Shown: positions 43,787-53,490, counted from the first letter of the stretch. The stretch: DNA of 64,000 nucleotides from Coprobacillus cateniformis (GCF_009767585.1 NZ_WSNW01000001.1:2688041-2752040); one strand, 5' to 3'. Numbers and translations are program-made. Notes: generated by a model from the sequence alone, not told the origin.

Positions 43787-45058
43787 ATGGAAAAATTAGA
43801 AAAAATTCTTTCACCTATGGCGAATTACTTAAATAACAACAAAGTGATTCAAGCCATATCAAAAGGTATTATGTCAACGATGGCTGCTCTTATGGTAGGG
43901 GCTGCAGGCTCAATCCTATTAAACTTACCAATCGATGCTTATCAGTCATTTATTACAAGTTGTGGATTAAACAATGTTTTTAATACATTGGTAAACGTCA
44001 CAACAAATATGTTGGCTTTGTATACTGCGTTCACAATTGCTTATGCTTATACAGCACAGACAAAACATGATCCACTTGTTGCTGGATTGTTATCACTATT
44101 AGGTTTCTTTATTGTGACACCAATGGTGACAACTGGTGAAGGTTATGCAGCAGTGACGAACTTACCATTAAGCTGGTTAGGAGCAAAGGGAATCTTTGTC
44201 TCTATGTTTGTAGCCATTATAACATCACTTATTTTTATCAAGTTATCTGATAAAGGCCTAATTATTAAGATGCCTGAAGGCGTACCTGAATTTGTTTCTA
44301 AATCATTTACAGGAATTATTCCAGGTCTTGTTGTGGGAGCAGTCTTTTCGACACTTTCATTTCTTGCAGCACAAACATCTTATGGAGATGTTCATAATGT
44401 TGTTTATACATTAATTGGTCAACCATTAAATGGGATTGGAAATAGTGTATGGACTGGTTGTTTGATTTATACTTTATCTGGTTTATGTTGGTTCTTAGGA
44501 ATTCATGGAATTGCAGTTGTCAGTGCAATTATGCCCATTTGGATGGCAGCAGATGCAGCCAACTTAGCCGCAACTTCTGCAGGACAAGTTGCCCCTAATA
44601 TTATTACATATCAATGGATTAATGCTGTTTCTTCACCAGGTGGTGCAGGAGCAACAATTGGTTTAGTTATTTGTATACTTCTCTTTGCAAAAAGTAAGAG
44701 ATATAAAACTTTTGGGAAAGTGGCAACGATTCCTTCAATAGTCAATATTAATGAACCTGTTGTCTTTGGTATGCCATGTATGTTAAATACATTATTATTT
44801 GTACCATTTGTGTTCTTACCAGTTGTCTTTATCTTAATTGCATATTTCTTAACAACTGCAGGAATATTGCCAGTCGTATCTGGTATTGGAGCACCGTCAG
44901 GAACGCCATTAATTCTCAGTGGATTTATTTGTGGAGGATGGCAAATGGCTACATTCCAAATTTGTGCAACAATTGTATCAACACTTGTGTATTTTCCATT
45001 CTTTAAAATACTAGATAAACAAGCATGTCAAGAAGAACAAACTGAAGGAAATGTATAA
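43787..45058 (+). CDS. PTS EIIC, lactose/cellobiose family (module 2)
   Basis: 423 aa with about ten helices. Landmarks: ISKGIMSTMAALMVGAAGS, FTGIIPGLVVGAVF, GLCWFLGIHGIAVVSAIMP (about 227-245) and NINEPVVFGMPCMLN (about 317-331), the substrate-site NEPxxFG motif. SD AGGGAG. No EIIA/EIIB partner of the Lac type is encoded next to it. The following genes encode a large glycosidase and a GH1 phospho-glycosidase, so an imported oligosaccharide is processed inside the cell. Confidence 0.92.
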   Translation: MEKLEKILSPMANYLNNNKVIQAISKGIMSTMAALMVGAAGSILLNLPIDAYQSFITSCGLNNVFNTLVNVTTNMLALYTAFTIAYAYTAQTKHDPLVAGLLSLLGFFIVTPMVTTGEGYAAVTNLPLSWLGAKGIFVSMFVAIITSLIFIKLSDKGLIIKMPEGVPEFVSKSFTGIIPGLVVGAVFSTLSFLAAQTSYGDVHNVVYTLIGQPLNGIGNSVWTGCLIYTLSGLCWFLGIHGIAVVSAIMPIWMAADAANLAATSAGQVAPNIITYQWINAVSSPGGAGATIGLVICILLFAKSKRYKTFGKVATIPSIVNINEPVVFGMPCMLNTLLFVPFVFLPVVFILIAYFLTTAGILPVVSGIGAPSGTPLILSGFICGGWQMATFQICATIVSTLVYFPFFKILDKQACQEEQTEGNV

Positions 45059-45089
45059 TACATTTCCTTTTCTAAGTAGAGGTGATCTT

Positions 45090-47624
45090 ATGAAAAGAGT
45101 AATAGAGAATTTAGAAAATAAAAATGAACATTATCTTTATCCGTTCTTTTGGCAAAAAGGACAATCAAATGAGAAATTAAAAGAATATATAGATCAAATG
45201 CGAGAACAGGGTATTTATAATATATGTATTGAATCAAGGCCACATCCTGAATTCTTAGAAGAGGGTTGGTGGAATACAATGGACTTTCTTATTCAAGAAG
45301 CTAAGAAAAATGATATGAAAATATGGATATTAGATGATGCGAAGTTTCCAACAGGATATGCCAATGGAAAAGTACCAAATCATTTAAAGAAAACATATCT
45401 TGATTATTATCGCTTTGATCTTGTTGGACCCAATCCTTATGCAGAGATGAACTTAAGTCTATTTTGTGATATGCGAGAAGCTATGAAAGATAAAAGACAT
45501 CAGCATGATCAGTTTTTTAAAGCTATTCTTGTAGAAAAAGATATGTTATTACAAGAGGGATTAAAAGAAGACACAGCAATTGATGTGAGTGAGGGATTTA
45601 AAGATCATATCTTACATCTCAATTTAGAAAATAAACATTATAGTTTATTTGTTTTCTATACAACGATATGTGGAGAAGAAGCCACTCAAGATTATTTAGA
45701 CCCAATGAATAAAGAAGCAACACAAATCTTAATCAATGAAGTTTATGAAAAGCATTTTAATCATTATAAAGATGAATTTGGTAAAACAATTATTGGATTC
45801 TTCTCTGATGAACCAAGGTTTGGAAATATCAAAGGGACAACTGCTTCTATTGGCAGAGAAAAGATGCCGTTACCTTGGAATGATGAAGTTTATCAAAAAC
45901 TACAAAATATCAAAGGTTATCAAGATACAGATTTAATCTTTTTATTCACATCAAAGAGTACAAAAGCAAGTCAAATAAGATTTAATTATATGAATATAGT
46001 CAGTCAATTATATAGCCAAAATTTCTCTCAATATATTGGAGATTGGTGTTCTCAGCGTCACGTTGATTATGTTGGTCATACAATTGAAGATAATGGTGCT
46101 CATGCAAGGTTAGGATATGGAGCAGGGCATTTCTTTAGGGCGATGGCAGGTCAGAGTATGGCTGGTATTGATATTATTGGTGGTCAAGTCATCCCTGGTA
46201 TGGATTATCAACATGATGCTTTTAGCACAGGGGGTAGCAATGGTGAATTTTATCACTACGCTTTGGTTAAACTTGGTGCTTCACTCGCAAAATTAGATCC
46301 AAGTAAACAAGGAAAACTGATGTGTGAAGCTTTTGGTGCTTATGGCTGGGTAGAAGGATTAAAGATGATGAAATGGATAACTGATCATATGCTGAGTCAT
46401 GGAGTGAATGTTATTGTTCCTCATGCATTTGATCCAGCTGACTTCCCAGACTGGGACTGTCCTCCCCATTTCTATGCACATGGAAACAATCCACAATATC
46501 CATACTTCCATAAATGGTCTTTATATGCTGATAGATTATGTCATCTCTTCAGCGGTGGATATCATAAAGCAAGTGTTGGTGTTCTTTACCATGCCTTTGC
46601 TGAGTGGTCTGGAGATTATATGCCTATTGAAAAAGTCTTAAAAGAGTTACAACAACATCAAATTTCATGCGATATTATAAGTGAAGATTATTTAAATGAT
46701 ACAACGATTTCAAATCATCAGTACTGTATTAATGGATATCATTATGATGTATTGGTTATCCCTTATGCACAAAGATTACCTCAATTATTAATAGAAAAAT
46801 TAAAGGAATTATCACAAAGTATAAGAGTTATTTTTATTAATGACTACCCAGAAAATATGAGTTCAGGAAAAATGATTTCTCTTTCTTGTTTATCAGAAGA
46901 ATTAAAAGATTATTCAGTTGTGAAAACATCTTCTTTTGAAAAAGACTTAGTTGTCTATTCTTATCAACAAAGTGATGGAAATATTTATATGTTTAATAAT
47001 GAAAGCATAACAGATTCTATTCATTCAACAGTGACTCTGCATGATGCTAATTATATGATATATGATGCTTATCAAAATAAATCATACAGTTTAAACGGAA
47101 ATAAAGTGGATGGTGGTTTTGAATTTACATTAACTTTGCATCCATATCAATCTCTTGTATTGGTGAATGGGCAATGTTATGATAAAATATATACAAAGAG
47201 TTCTACTCAATTAAAGAATATTGATAAAGTGAAAGTTTCATTCAGAGAATATAATCAAAAAGATTATAGTCAACCAATAGATATGTCTTTAGATCATTAT
47301 CTTGGATATGATTATCCAAGATTCTCAGGCAATATTAAATATGCATTTGATATTGATTGTCAGGATAAAGATATGATTTTGGTATTAAGAGAAGCTTATG
47401 AAATTGTTGAATTGATTGTTAATGGTGAAAGTGTAGAAACATTAATCACACCACCATATGAATATGATTTGTCAACTTGTTTGAATTTAGGGATGAATCA
47501 TATTGAATTGATTGCAACAAATAATTTATCAAGAAATCAAAGAGATACATTCTCTAGACATTTAGCATTAGAACCTTTAGGTATTATTGGAAGTATTGAA
47601 CTATATAAGAAGGAGGAAGATTAA
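45090..47624 (+). CDS. Large glycosidase, GH106-like
   Basis: About 844 aa, no signal peptide, so probably cytosolic. Residues 1-60 (FFWQKGQSNEKLKEYI, QGIYNICIESRPHPEF) and IWILDDAKFPTGYANG (about 85-100) form the start of a TIM barrel. IIGFFSDEPRF (about 235-245) and TIEDNGAH (about 330) give candidate acidic catalytic residues. The C-terminus has a beta-sandwich carbohydrate-binding-like fold (REAYEIVELIVNG). This pattern is closest to GH106-like (alpha-L-rhamnosidase-related) proteins; family membership is inferred by pattern. The ATG at 45090 has GAGGTGA upstream. Confidence 0.55.
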   Translation: MKRVIENLENKNEHYLYPFFWQKGQSNEKLKEYIDQMREQGIYNICIESRPHPEFLEEGWWNTMDFLIQEAKKNDMKIWILDDAKFPTGYANGKVPNHLKKTYLDYYRFDLVGPNPYAEMNLSLFCDMREAMKDKRHQHDQFFKAILVEKDMLLQEGLKEDTAIDVSEGFKDHILHLNLENKHYSLFVFYTTICGEEATQDYLDPMNKEATQILINEVYEKHFNHYKDEFGKTIIGFFSDEPRFGNIKGTTASIGREKMPLPWNDEVYQKLQNIKGYQDTDLIFLFTSKSTKASQIRFNYMNIVSQLYSQNFSQYIGDWCSQRHVDYVGHTIEDNGAHARLGYGAGHFFRAMAGQSMAGIDIIGGQVIPGMDYQHDAFSTGGSNGEFYHYALVKLGASLAKLDPSKQGKLMCEAFGAYGWVEGLKMMKWITDHMLSHGVNVIVPHAFDPADFPDWDCPPHFYAHGNNPQYPYFHKWSLYADRLCHLFSGGYHKASVGVLYHAFAEWSGDYMPIEKVLKELQQHQISCDIISEDYLNDTTISNHQYCINGYHYDVLVIPYAQRLPQLLIEKLKELSQSIRVIFINDYPENMSSGKMISLSCLSEELKDYSVVKTSSFEKDLVVYSYQQSDGNIYMFNNESITDSIHSTVTLHDANYMIYDAYQNKSYSLNGNKVDGGFEFTLTLHPYQSLVLVNGQCYDKIYTKSSTQLKNIDKVKVSFREYNQKDYSQPIDMSLDHYLGYDYPRFSGNIKYAFDIDCQDKDMILVLREAYEIVELIVNGESVETLITPPYEYDLSTCLNLGMNHIELIATNNLSRNQRDTFSRHLALEPLGIIGSIELYKKEED

Positions 47625-49048
47625 TGGGATTTCCAAAAGATTTTTTATGGGGTGGTGCAACTGCCGCTAACCAATGTGAAGGTGGTTTTGATAAAGGTGG
47701 AAGAGGCCTAGCGAATGTGGATATTACACCACATGGCAAAAACAGATTTCCAGTGATGTTAGGACTAGATCATAGTTTAGATTTTCATGAAGGAGAATTT
47801 TATCCAGCAAAAGAAGGTATAGATTTTTATACGCATTATAAAGAAGATATTCAATTATTTGGAGAAATGGGATTTAAGACTTATAGAATGTCATTAGCTT
47901 GGTCTCGCATCTTTCCAAATGGAGATGAATTAGAACCTAATGAAGAAGGTTTGAAATTCTATGAAGATGTGTTTAAAGAATGTCATAAATATGGGATTGA
48001 ACCATTAGTGACAATTACTCATTTTGATTGTCCAATCCATTTGATTAAAGAATATGGTGGCTGGAAAAATAGAAAATTGATTGAGTTCTATGAAAGATTA
48101 TGTCGTACAATCTTTACAAGATATAAAGGATTAGTCAAATATTGGTTAACATTTAATGAAATTAATATGATTTTACATTTACCATTTATGGGTGCAGGGT
48201 TACTTATTGAAGATAAAGAAACAGCATTAAAAGATAAGTACCAAGCGATTCATCACGAATTAGTCGCTAGTGCTTTAGCAACCAAGATTGCTCATGAAAT
48301 TGATCCTGATAATAAAGTGGGGTGTATGTTAGCAGCTGGTAATACATATCCATATACATGCAATCCTGATGATGTATGGAAGTCAATTCAAATTGATAGG
48401 GAAGGATATTTCTTTATTGATGTTCAAGCAAGAGGATATTATCCCCGTTATGCACTGAAACAAATGGAAAGAGAAGGGACAATGCCTATAATGGAAGATG
48501 GTGATCAAGAGTTGTTAAAAGATAATACTGTTGATTTTATCTCATTTAGTTATTATTCTTCTCGTTGTACAAGTGCTGATCCTGATATGAATAAACAAAC
48601 AGAAGGCAATGTTTTTGCGACTTTAAAGAACCCATATTTAAAAGCCAGTGAATGGGGTTGGCAAATTGATCCATTAGGTTTAAGAATTACTTTAAATAGT
48701 ATTTATGACCGTTATCAAAAGCCTTTATTTATTGTAGAAAATGGCTTAGGTGCCAAAGATGAACTTATTGACAATACTGTTGAAGATGATTATCGTATTG
48801 ATTATTTAAGACAGCATATTCAAGCTATGAGTGATGCGATTGAAATTGATGGTGTTGAACTTTGGGGTTATACAACATGGGGATGTATTGATCTTGTATC
48901 AGCATCAACTGGTGAAATGAGTAAACGTTATGGATTTATTTACGTAGATAGAGATGATCAAGGAAACGGAACAAATAAACGTTATAAGAAAAAATCATTT
49001 GATTGGTATAAGAAAGTGATTGCAAGTAACGGTGAAGATTTAGATTAA
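47624..49048 (+). CDS. GH1 6-phospho-beta-glucosidase
   Basis: 474 aa, family length. N-terminal FLWGGATAANQCEG, catalytic acid/base TFNEIN (about 180), and the nucleophile in IVENGLG (about 372). The C-terminal signature contains the SxxxKRYGFIYVD and KRYKKKSFDWYKKV blocks typical of phospho-sugar GH1 enzymes. It hydrolyses PTS-imported phosphorylated beta-glucosides to glucose-6-phosphate and aglycone or sugar. Its start overlaps the preceding glycosidase stop (TAATG), so one operon. Confidence 0.95.
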   Translation: MGFPKDFLWGGATAANQCEGGFDKGGRGLANVDITPHGKNRFPVMLGLDHSLDFHEGEFYPAKEGIDFYTHYKEDIQLFGEMGFKTYRMSLAWSRIFPNGDELEPNEEGLKFYEDVFKECHKYGIEPLVTITHFDCPIHLIKEYGGWKNRKLIEFYERLCRTIFTRYKGLVKYWLTFNEINMILHLPFMGAGLLIEDKETALKDKYQAIHHELVASALATKIAHEIDPDNKVGCMLAAGNTYPYTCNPDDVWKSIQIDREGYFFIDVQARGYYPRYALKQMEREGTMPIMEDGDQELLKDNTVDFISFSYYSSRCTSADPDMNKQTEGNVFATLKNPYLKASEWGWQIDPLGLRITLNSIYDRYQKPLFIVENGLGAKDELIDNTVEDDYRIDYLRQHIQAMSDAIEIDGVELWGYTTWGCIDLVSASTGEMSKRYGFIYVDRDDQGNGTNKRYKKKSFDWYKKVIASNGEDLD

Positions 49049-49113
49049 TCAATGATATAGTTTTAAATTTATATTGACATATACTAGTGATAGATATACA
49101 ATAATATTGTCAA

Positions 49114-49184
49114 TAAGGTTTGTTACTCTCTGAGGCTTTTCCTTAAACACGATTTGTGTTTTAGGTGCTCAGAGAGTTTTTTAA
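49114..49184 (+). promoter_or_regulatory. RAT antiterminator target with overlapping terminator
   Basis: AAGGTTTGTTACTCTCTGAGG (described as the GGTTTGTTACT opening, 49117-49134) and the TTTTCC end resemble a BglG/LicT ribonucleic antiterminator. It overlaps the 5' arm of a terminator: ACTCTCTGAG (49125-49134) pairs with CTCAGAGAGT (49168-49177), followed by TTTTTT. LicT-type protein (encoded two genes on) would bind the RAT and block the terminator, allowing expression of EIIA, LicT and the downstream genes. Confidence 0.85.
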
Positions 49185-49203
49185 TTAATTAAGAGGTGAA
49201 AAT

Positions 49204-49686
49204 ATGTTTAATATAAAAAGAAAAAATAAAAATGAAGAAACAATCTACTCTCCAGCTATTGGTAAAGTCATTCCAATAAGTGAAGTCAATGATGCAATGT
49301 TTGCTGATAAATTATTGGGTGATGGAGTAGGAATTATTTTAGAAGATGATTTGCTTTGTTCACCATGTGATGGAATTATAAGTATGATTGCAGTCACCAA
49401 ACATGCGATTGGAATTACATCTACAATAGGTGCAGAGATTATTATTCATGTAGGTTTAGATACAGTTAATTTAAATGGTAAGGGGTTTGAGGTTCTTGTT
49501 AAGGAGAATCAGAAGGTTAAAGTAGGTGATCCTATACTTAAAGTAGATAGAGTGTTTATGGAATCAAAAAATATAGATTTGACAACACCAATGATTGTAA
49601 CAAATTGCTTGTCTTTTAATGTTTCTATTGTTCAAGATAAGAAAAAGATTACATATAAGGATGAACTATTAACAATATTGAAATAA
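49204..49686 (+). CDS. PTS EIIA, glucose type
   Basis: 160 aa. The Crr-type fold with YSPAIGKVIPISEV, VGIILEDD, CDGIISMI and the phosphorylation site His in EIIIHVGLDTVNLNGKGF (about 82). It accepts phosphate from HPr and passes it to an EIIB. Here the complementary EIIBC lacks its own EIIA, so this gene supplies it. SD AAGAGGTG. First gene after the RAT/terminator. Confidence 0.95.
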   Translation: MFNIKRKNKNEETIYSPAIGKVIPISEVNDAMFADKLLGDGVGIILEDDLLCSPCDGIISMIAVTKHAIGITSTIGAEIIIHVGLDTVNLNGKGFEVLVKENQKVKVGDPILKVDRVFMESKNIDLTTPMIVTNCLSFNVSIVQDKKKITYKDELLTILK

Positions 49687-49709
49687 GAAAGTTGAGGTGA
49701 GTTATCATT

Positions 49710-50543
49710 ATGAAAGTCATTAAAAACATTAACAATAATACATCTATTTGTTTAGATAGTAACAATCAAGAAGTTGTTGCTTTTGGAAAAGGTATAGGTT
49801 TTATTAAACCGCCATATGAGATAGATATATCTAAAGTCGAAAGAACATTCTATGATGTCAATCCAGATTTTGTTCAAATGATAAATCTTATTCCAGATAA
49901 AGTCTTTGAGCTATCTGTTAAAATAGTGAATTATGCTCAACAAAATATTGAAAAGTTAACAAATTCAAATATTATCTTTACTTTAGCAGATCATATTAAC
50001 TTTGCTATAAAAAGATGTGAAGAAAAGATGGTTATAGATGTACCTGTTTATTATGATATTCAACACTTATATCCTCATGAATTTGCAGTTGGAGAGTATG
50101 CGTTAAAAGAAATTAAAAAAGTGATGAGCATTCAATTACCTAAAGAAGAGATTATTGGAATTGCTTTACATCTGATTAATGCAAAAGCAATAGTGAGTAG
50201 TTATCAAAAAAATGAAGGAAATAATGATGCTATTGAAAGTATAACTCACATTATTGAAAGTTTCTTTTCAATTACTGTAGAAAGAAAAAGTTTTAACTAT
50301 TCAAGGTTTGTATCACATATTCAGTACTTATTAAAAAGAGGAAGTGAAGGACAATATATAATGTCTGATAATCAAGAGATGTTTCAAACATTAACCTCTT
50401 CTTTTCCAAGCGTGTATGAGTGTGCAAAACAAATTGATGATTATATTTTCAAGAAATTTAACTATACGTTTAATGATGAAGAAATATTATATTTAATGTT
50501 ACATATAAATAGACTTTGTGCTCGTGAGGATTGTTACCAATAG
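49710..50543 (+). CDS. BglG/LicT-family transcription antiterminator
   Basis: 277 aa. N-terminal RNA-binding CAT domain (residues 1-55: KVIKNINNNTSICLD, VVAFGKGIGF) and two PTS-regulation domains. PRD1 has LADHINFAIKR and HEFAVGEYALKEI; PRD2 has FVSHIQYLLKR and LMLHINRL, giving the four regulatory His. It binds the RAT upstream of the operon when its PRDs are in the sugar-present state. The target is the RAT 500 bp upstream in the same operon, implying autoregulation. Confidence 0.95.
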   Translation: MKVIKNINNNTSICLDSNNQEVVAFGKGIGFIKPPYEIDISKVERTFYDVNPDFVQMINLIPDKVFELSVKIVNYAQQNIEKLTNSNIIFTLADHINFAIKRCEEKMVIDVPVYYDIQHLYPHEFAVGEYALKEIKKVMSIQLPKEEIIGIALHLINAKAIVSSYQKNEGNNDAIESITHIIESFFSITVERKSFNYSRFVSHIQYLLKRGSEGQYIMSDNQEMFQTLTSSFPSVYECAKQIDDYIFKKFNYTFNDEEILYLMLHINRLCAREDCYQ

Positions 50544-50550
50544 GGCTTGA

Positions 50551-50596
50551 CCTAACCACAAAAGTAAGAAATGATTACTTTTTTGTTTGGGTTTTT
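50551..50596 (+). terminator. Terminator after the LicT gene
   Basis: AAAAGTAA / TTACTTTT with a 7-nt loop, extended by CCTAACC/GTTTGGG partial pairing, then TTTTTATTTTG. The downstream EIIBC may have partly independent expression. Confidence 0.6.
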
Positions 50597-50608
50597 ATTT
50601 TGTTCATT

Positions 50609-50636
50609 CACAATGCATTAGCGCGCATGTATTGTG
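50609..50636 (+). promoter_or_regulatory. Inverted repeat before the EIIBC gene
   Basis: CACAATGCAT (50609-50618) and ATGTATTGTG (50627-50636) match at 9 of 10 paired positions around an 8-nt GC-rich centre. A possible operator or leader hairpin; no regulator can be assigned. Confidence 0.45.
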
Positions 50637-50673
50637 TTTATATAGATTTACAAAATATAAAGGAGAGAGAAGT

Positions 50674-52062
50674 ATGGCTAAGAAAAATTATGAAGCTTTA
50701 GCTGATGAAATTATTGAGGTTATGGGTGGAAAAGAAAATATGACTTTCTTTATTCATTGTCTTACACGTTTACGTTTTAATGTCAAAGATAAAGGTTTAA
50801 TTGATAACGAAAAATTAAAAAATATAAAAGGAGTTGTTGGTAGTCAATGGCAAGGAGATCAATTTCAAATTATCATTGGTCAACATGTTGGTGATGTATA
50901 CAAGGTCATCTGTCAGAAAGCTGGATTTGAGGTTAAAGAGATTATTAAGGAAGATGCTGATGTGCCAAAGAAAAAGCTAAGTATTAGTTTAATATTTGAT
51001 AGTATATCAGGATGTGTAACACCTCTTCTTCCTTTAATAATAGGTGGAGGATTAATAAAGGCAGTACTGCTTATATTATTACAATTCAAATTAATCAGTG
51101 TAGAGAGTTCAACATATATGGTTTTATCCTTTACAGGAGATGCAGCCTTTTATTTCTTACCAGTATTTTTAGGGGCGACTGGCGCTAAAAAGTTTGGTGC
51201 AAATATGGGGTATGGGATGCTACTTGGAGCAACGTTAATACATCCACAATTCATCGAAGCAATAAGTAAAGGAACTGCATTATCTATCTATAACATTCCA
51301 ATTCATGCAGCATCATATGCAAGTACTATATTTCCAATGATTCTCGCAACATTTGTTTTATCTTATGTAGAAAAATATATAACAAAGTTTACTCCTCAAA
51401 TGTTAAAATCATTGGTTGTTCCATTGTTTACACTTTTAATTATGTTGCCATTAACATTGTGTGTTCTTGCACCAATGGGATCAGTTTTAGGGTCATATTT
51501 AAGTACAGGAATTACATGGCTTTATGATACGACTGGATTTTTAGCAGTAGGTGTTGTGTGTGGTGTTTATGTTTTCCTATGTATGACAGGAATGCATACA
51601 GCATTATTACCTATTTTATTTACAATGTTAGCAACCGTTGGTTATGAACCAATCACTGTCATCGCTAGTATGTTATATACAATCAATCAAGGTGTTGTGA
51701 CTTTGGTAGTTGCTGCAAAAACAAAAGATAAGGATGTGAAATCTGAAGCATTAACATGTACAATTACTTCGTTTGTTGCAGGTATTTCAGAACCAGCATT
51801 ATTTGGTTTCTCATTAAAAAATAAAAAACTTTTATACTGTTCAATGATTGGATGCTTTTGTGGTGGCATTTATGCAGGATTAATGAAAGTTTATTGTTTT
51901 GCAGTGGCTGGTACAGTAGGATTTTTGGGATTACCAGGATTTATTGGTTCTGATTCAATGAATCTTATTAATATGATTATTGCGATTGCAATTTCATGTA
52001 TTGTGACTTTTGTTTTAGGAATTAAATTTGGATATCAAAATAAGGAGGAAATCAAATGTTAA
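50674..52062 (+). CDS. PTS EIIBC, beta-glucoside type
   Basis: About 462 aa. EIIB domain first (residues 1-85: IIEVMGGKENMTFFIHCLTRLRF, with the phosphorylated Cys in HCLTRL, about 27), then an EIIC domain with ten or so helices. The latter includes SGCVTPLLPLIIGGGLIKA and ITSFVAGISEPALFGF (about 370). No EIIA domain is fused. The separate glucose-type EIIA upstream supplies it. The ATG at 50674 with AAAGGAGAG SD is clear. Overlaps the next gene by 7 nt. Confidence 0.94.
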   Translation: MAKKNYEALADEIIEVMGGKENMTFFIHCLTRLRFNVKDKGLIDNEKLKNIKGVVGSQWQGDQFQIIIGQHVGDVYKVICQKAGFEVKEIIKEDADVPKKKLSISLIFDSISGCVTPLLPLIIGGGLIKAVLLILLQFKLISVESSTYMVLSFTGDAAFYFLPVFLGATGAKKFGANMGYGMLLGATLIHPQFIEAISKGTALSIYNIPIHAASYASTIFPMILATFVLSYVEKYITKFTPQMLKSLVVPLFTLLIMLPLTLCVLAPMGSVLGSYLSTGITWLYDTTGFLAVGVVCGVYVFLCMTGMHTALLPILFTMLATVGYEPITVIASMLYTINQGVVTLVVAAKTKDKDVKSEALTCTITSFVAGISEPALFGFSLKNKKLLYCSMIGCFCGGIYAGLMKVYCFAVAGTVGFLGLPGFIGSDSMNLINMIIAIAISCIVTFVLGIKFGYQNKEEIKC

Positions 52063-53456
52063 AGGATAATTTTCTATGGGGTGGATCTGTTTCAAGTATG
52101 CAAACAGAAGGTGCATGGAATATAGATGGAAAGGGACCTTCAAATTATGATGTCAGAAAAATTAAGCCTGGTTTCTCAGACTGGAAAATGGCGATTGATT
52201 TTTATCATCGTTACAAAGAAGATATTAATTTATTTGCTGAAATGGGATTTAATACTTATCGCTTTTCTATTTCGTGGTCAAGAATTTTACCAACGGGAGG
52301 AGAAGAGGTAAATCAACAAGGTTTAGATTTCTATGAAAATATTGTTGATGAAATGTTATTAAAAGGAATAGAACCAATTATTTGTATGCATCATTTTGAT
52401 GTCCCTCTTGAATTGGTTGAAAAATATGGTGGTTGGTGGTCTAAAGAATTTATTGAGTCATTTAAAAGATTAACAACTGCTGTGGTTGATAGATTAGGAA
52501 AAAAAGTTAAATATTGGTTCCCTATTAATGAACAAAATGCAATTATGTTTTCTTCATTTATGTTTCCAACAACTGATTTAGCTAGTAATGATATGAAAGG
52601 ACGTGATCAAAGATCAACACAATCAGTACATAATGCTCATGTGGCAGGAGCATTTCTTAGATATTATGTAAAAAGAGTTAATCCTAATGCACAAGTTGGA
52701 GGAATGGTTTGTTATTCACCATTTTACCCAAATGATTGTAACCCAGTTACAATTCATAAGGCAAAACGTATTCAGGAAATGTTTATATTATCTACTTTAG
52801 ATGTTATTGTTGAAGGACATTACTCAAATGAAACACTTAAGACATGGGAAAGATATGATATCATGCCTAAAATGACAGAAGAGGAACTTACATTAATTAA
52901 AGATAATCCAGCAGAATTCATTGGTTTTAGTTATTATTGTTCTCGTCTAGTTAATGAAAGCACATCAGAAGACACTAATCCAGAAGAATTAATGAAATTA
53001 TTAACATCTATGATGTCAAATAATATGGAGAAAAATCCATATCTTAAGCAAAGTGAATGGTCTTGGACAATTGATGAAATAGGTTTTAGAATAGCATTAA
53101 ACGATATATATCGTCGTTATAAAAAACCAATTATTATTTTAGAATGTGGAATTGGTGTTGATGAAAAACTTAATGACAATATGAGTGTTGACGATGACTA
53201 TCGGATTGATTATTTTAAGAATCATTTAGTAGAAATGAAAAAAGCAATTGAGATTGATGGAGTAGACTGTTTTGGTTTTTTAACTTGGGGACCTATAGAT
53301 ATTTTGAGTTCACAAGGTGAAATGAAAAAACGTTATGGTTTTATATATGTTGATCGTGGTGAAACAGATTTTAAGGATATGAAGCGTTACAAGAAAAAGA
53401 GTTTTCATTGGTTTAAAAAAGTCATTGAATCTAATGGAGAAGTGCTAGATTTATAA
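52056..53456 (+). CDS. GH1 phospho-glycosidase with divergent nucleophile motif
   Basis: 466 aa. GH1 landmarks: FLWGGSVSSMQTEGAW, acid/base in PINEQNAIM (about 160), and a C-terminal KRYGFIYVDRG with KRYKKKSFHWFKK. The nucleophile segment reads IILECGIGVDE (about 359-369) instead of IxENGLG, so the Glu is kept but the usual following Asn is Cys. Enzymatic activity is still likely, but specificity could differ. SD AAGGAGG inside the EIIBC end. Last intact gene of the beta-glucoside operon. Confidence 0.9.
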   Translation: MLKDNFLWGGSVSSMQTEGAWNIDGKGPSNYDVRKIKPGFSDWKMAIDFYHRYKEDINLFAEMGFNTYRFSISWSRILPTGGEEVNQQGLDFYENIVDEMLLKGIEPIICMHHFDVPLELVEKYGGWWSKEFIESFKRLTTAVVDRLGKKVKYWFPINEQNAIMFSSFMFPTTDLASNDMKGRDQRSTQSVHNAHVAGAFLRYYVKRVNPNAQVGGMVCYSPFYPNDCNPVTIHKAKRIQEMFILSTLDVIVEGHYSNETLKTWERYDIMPKMTEEELTLIKDNPAEFIGFSYYCSRLVNESTSEDTNPEELMKLLTSMMSNNMEKNPYLKQSEWSWTIDEIGFRIALNDIYRRYKKPIIILECGIGVDEKLNDNMSVDDDYRIDYFKNHLVEMKKAIEIDGVDCFGFLTWGPIDILSSQGEMKKRYGFIYVDRGETDFKDMKRYKKKSFHWFKKVIESNGEVLDL

Positions 53457-53490
53457 TATCTTCGTTATATAGAAAAGAGTGATAGGTAAA

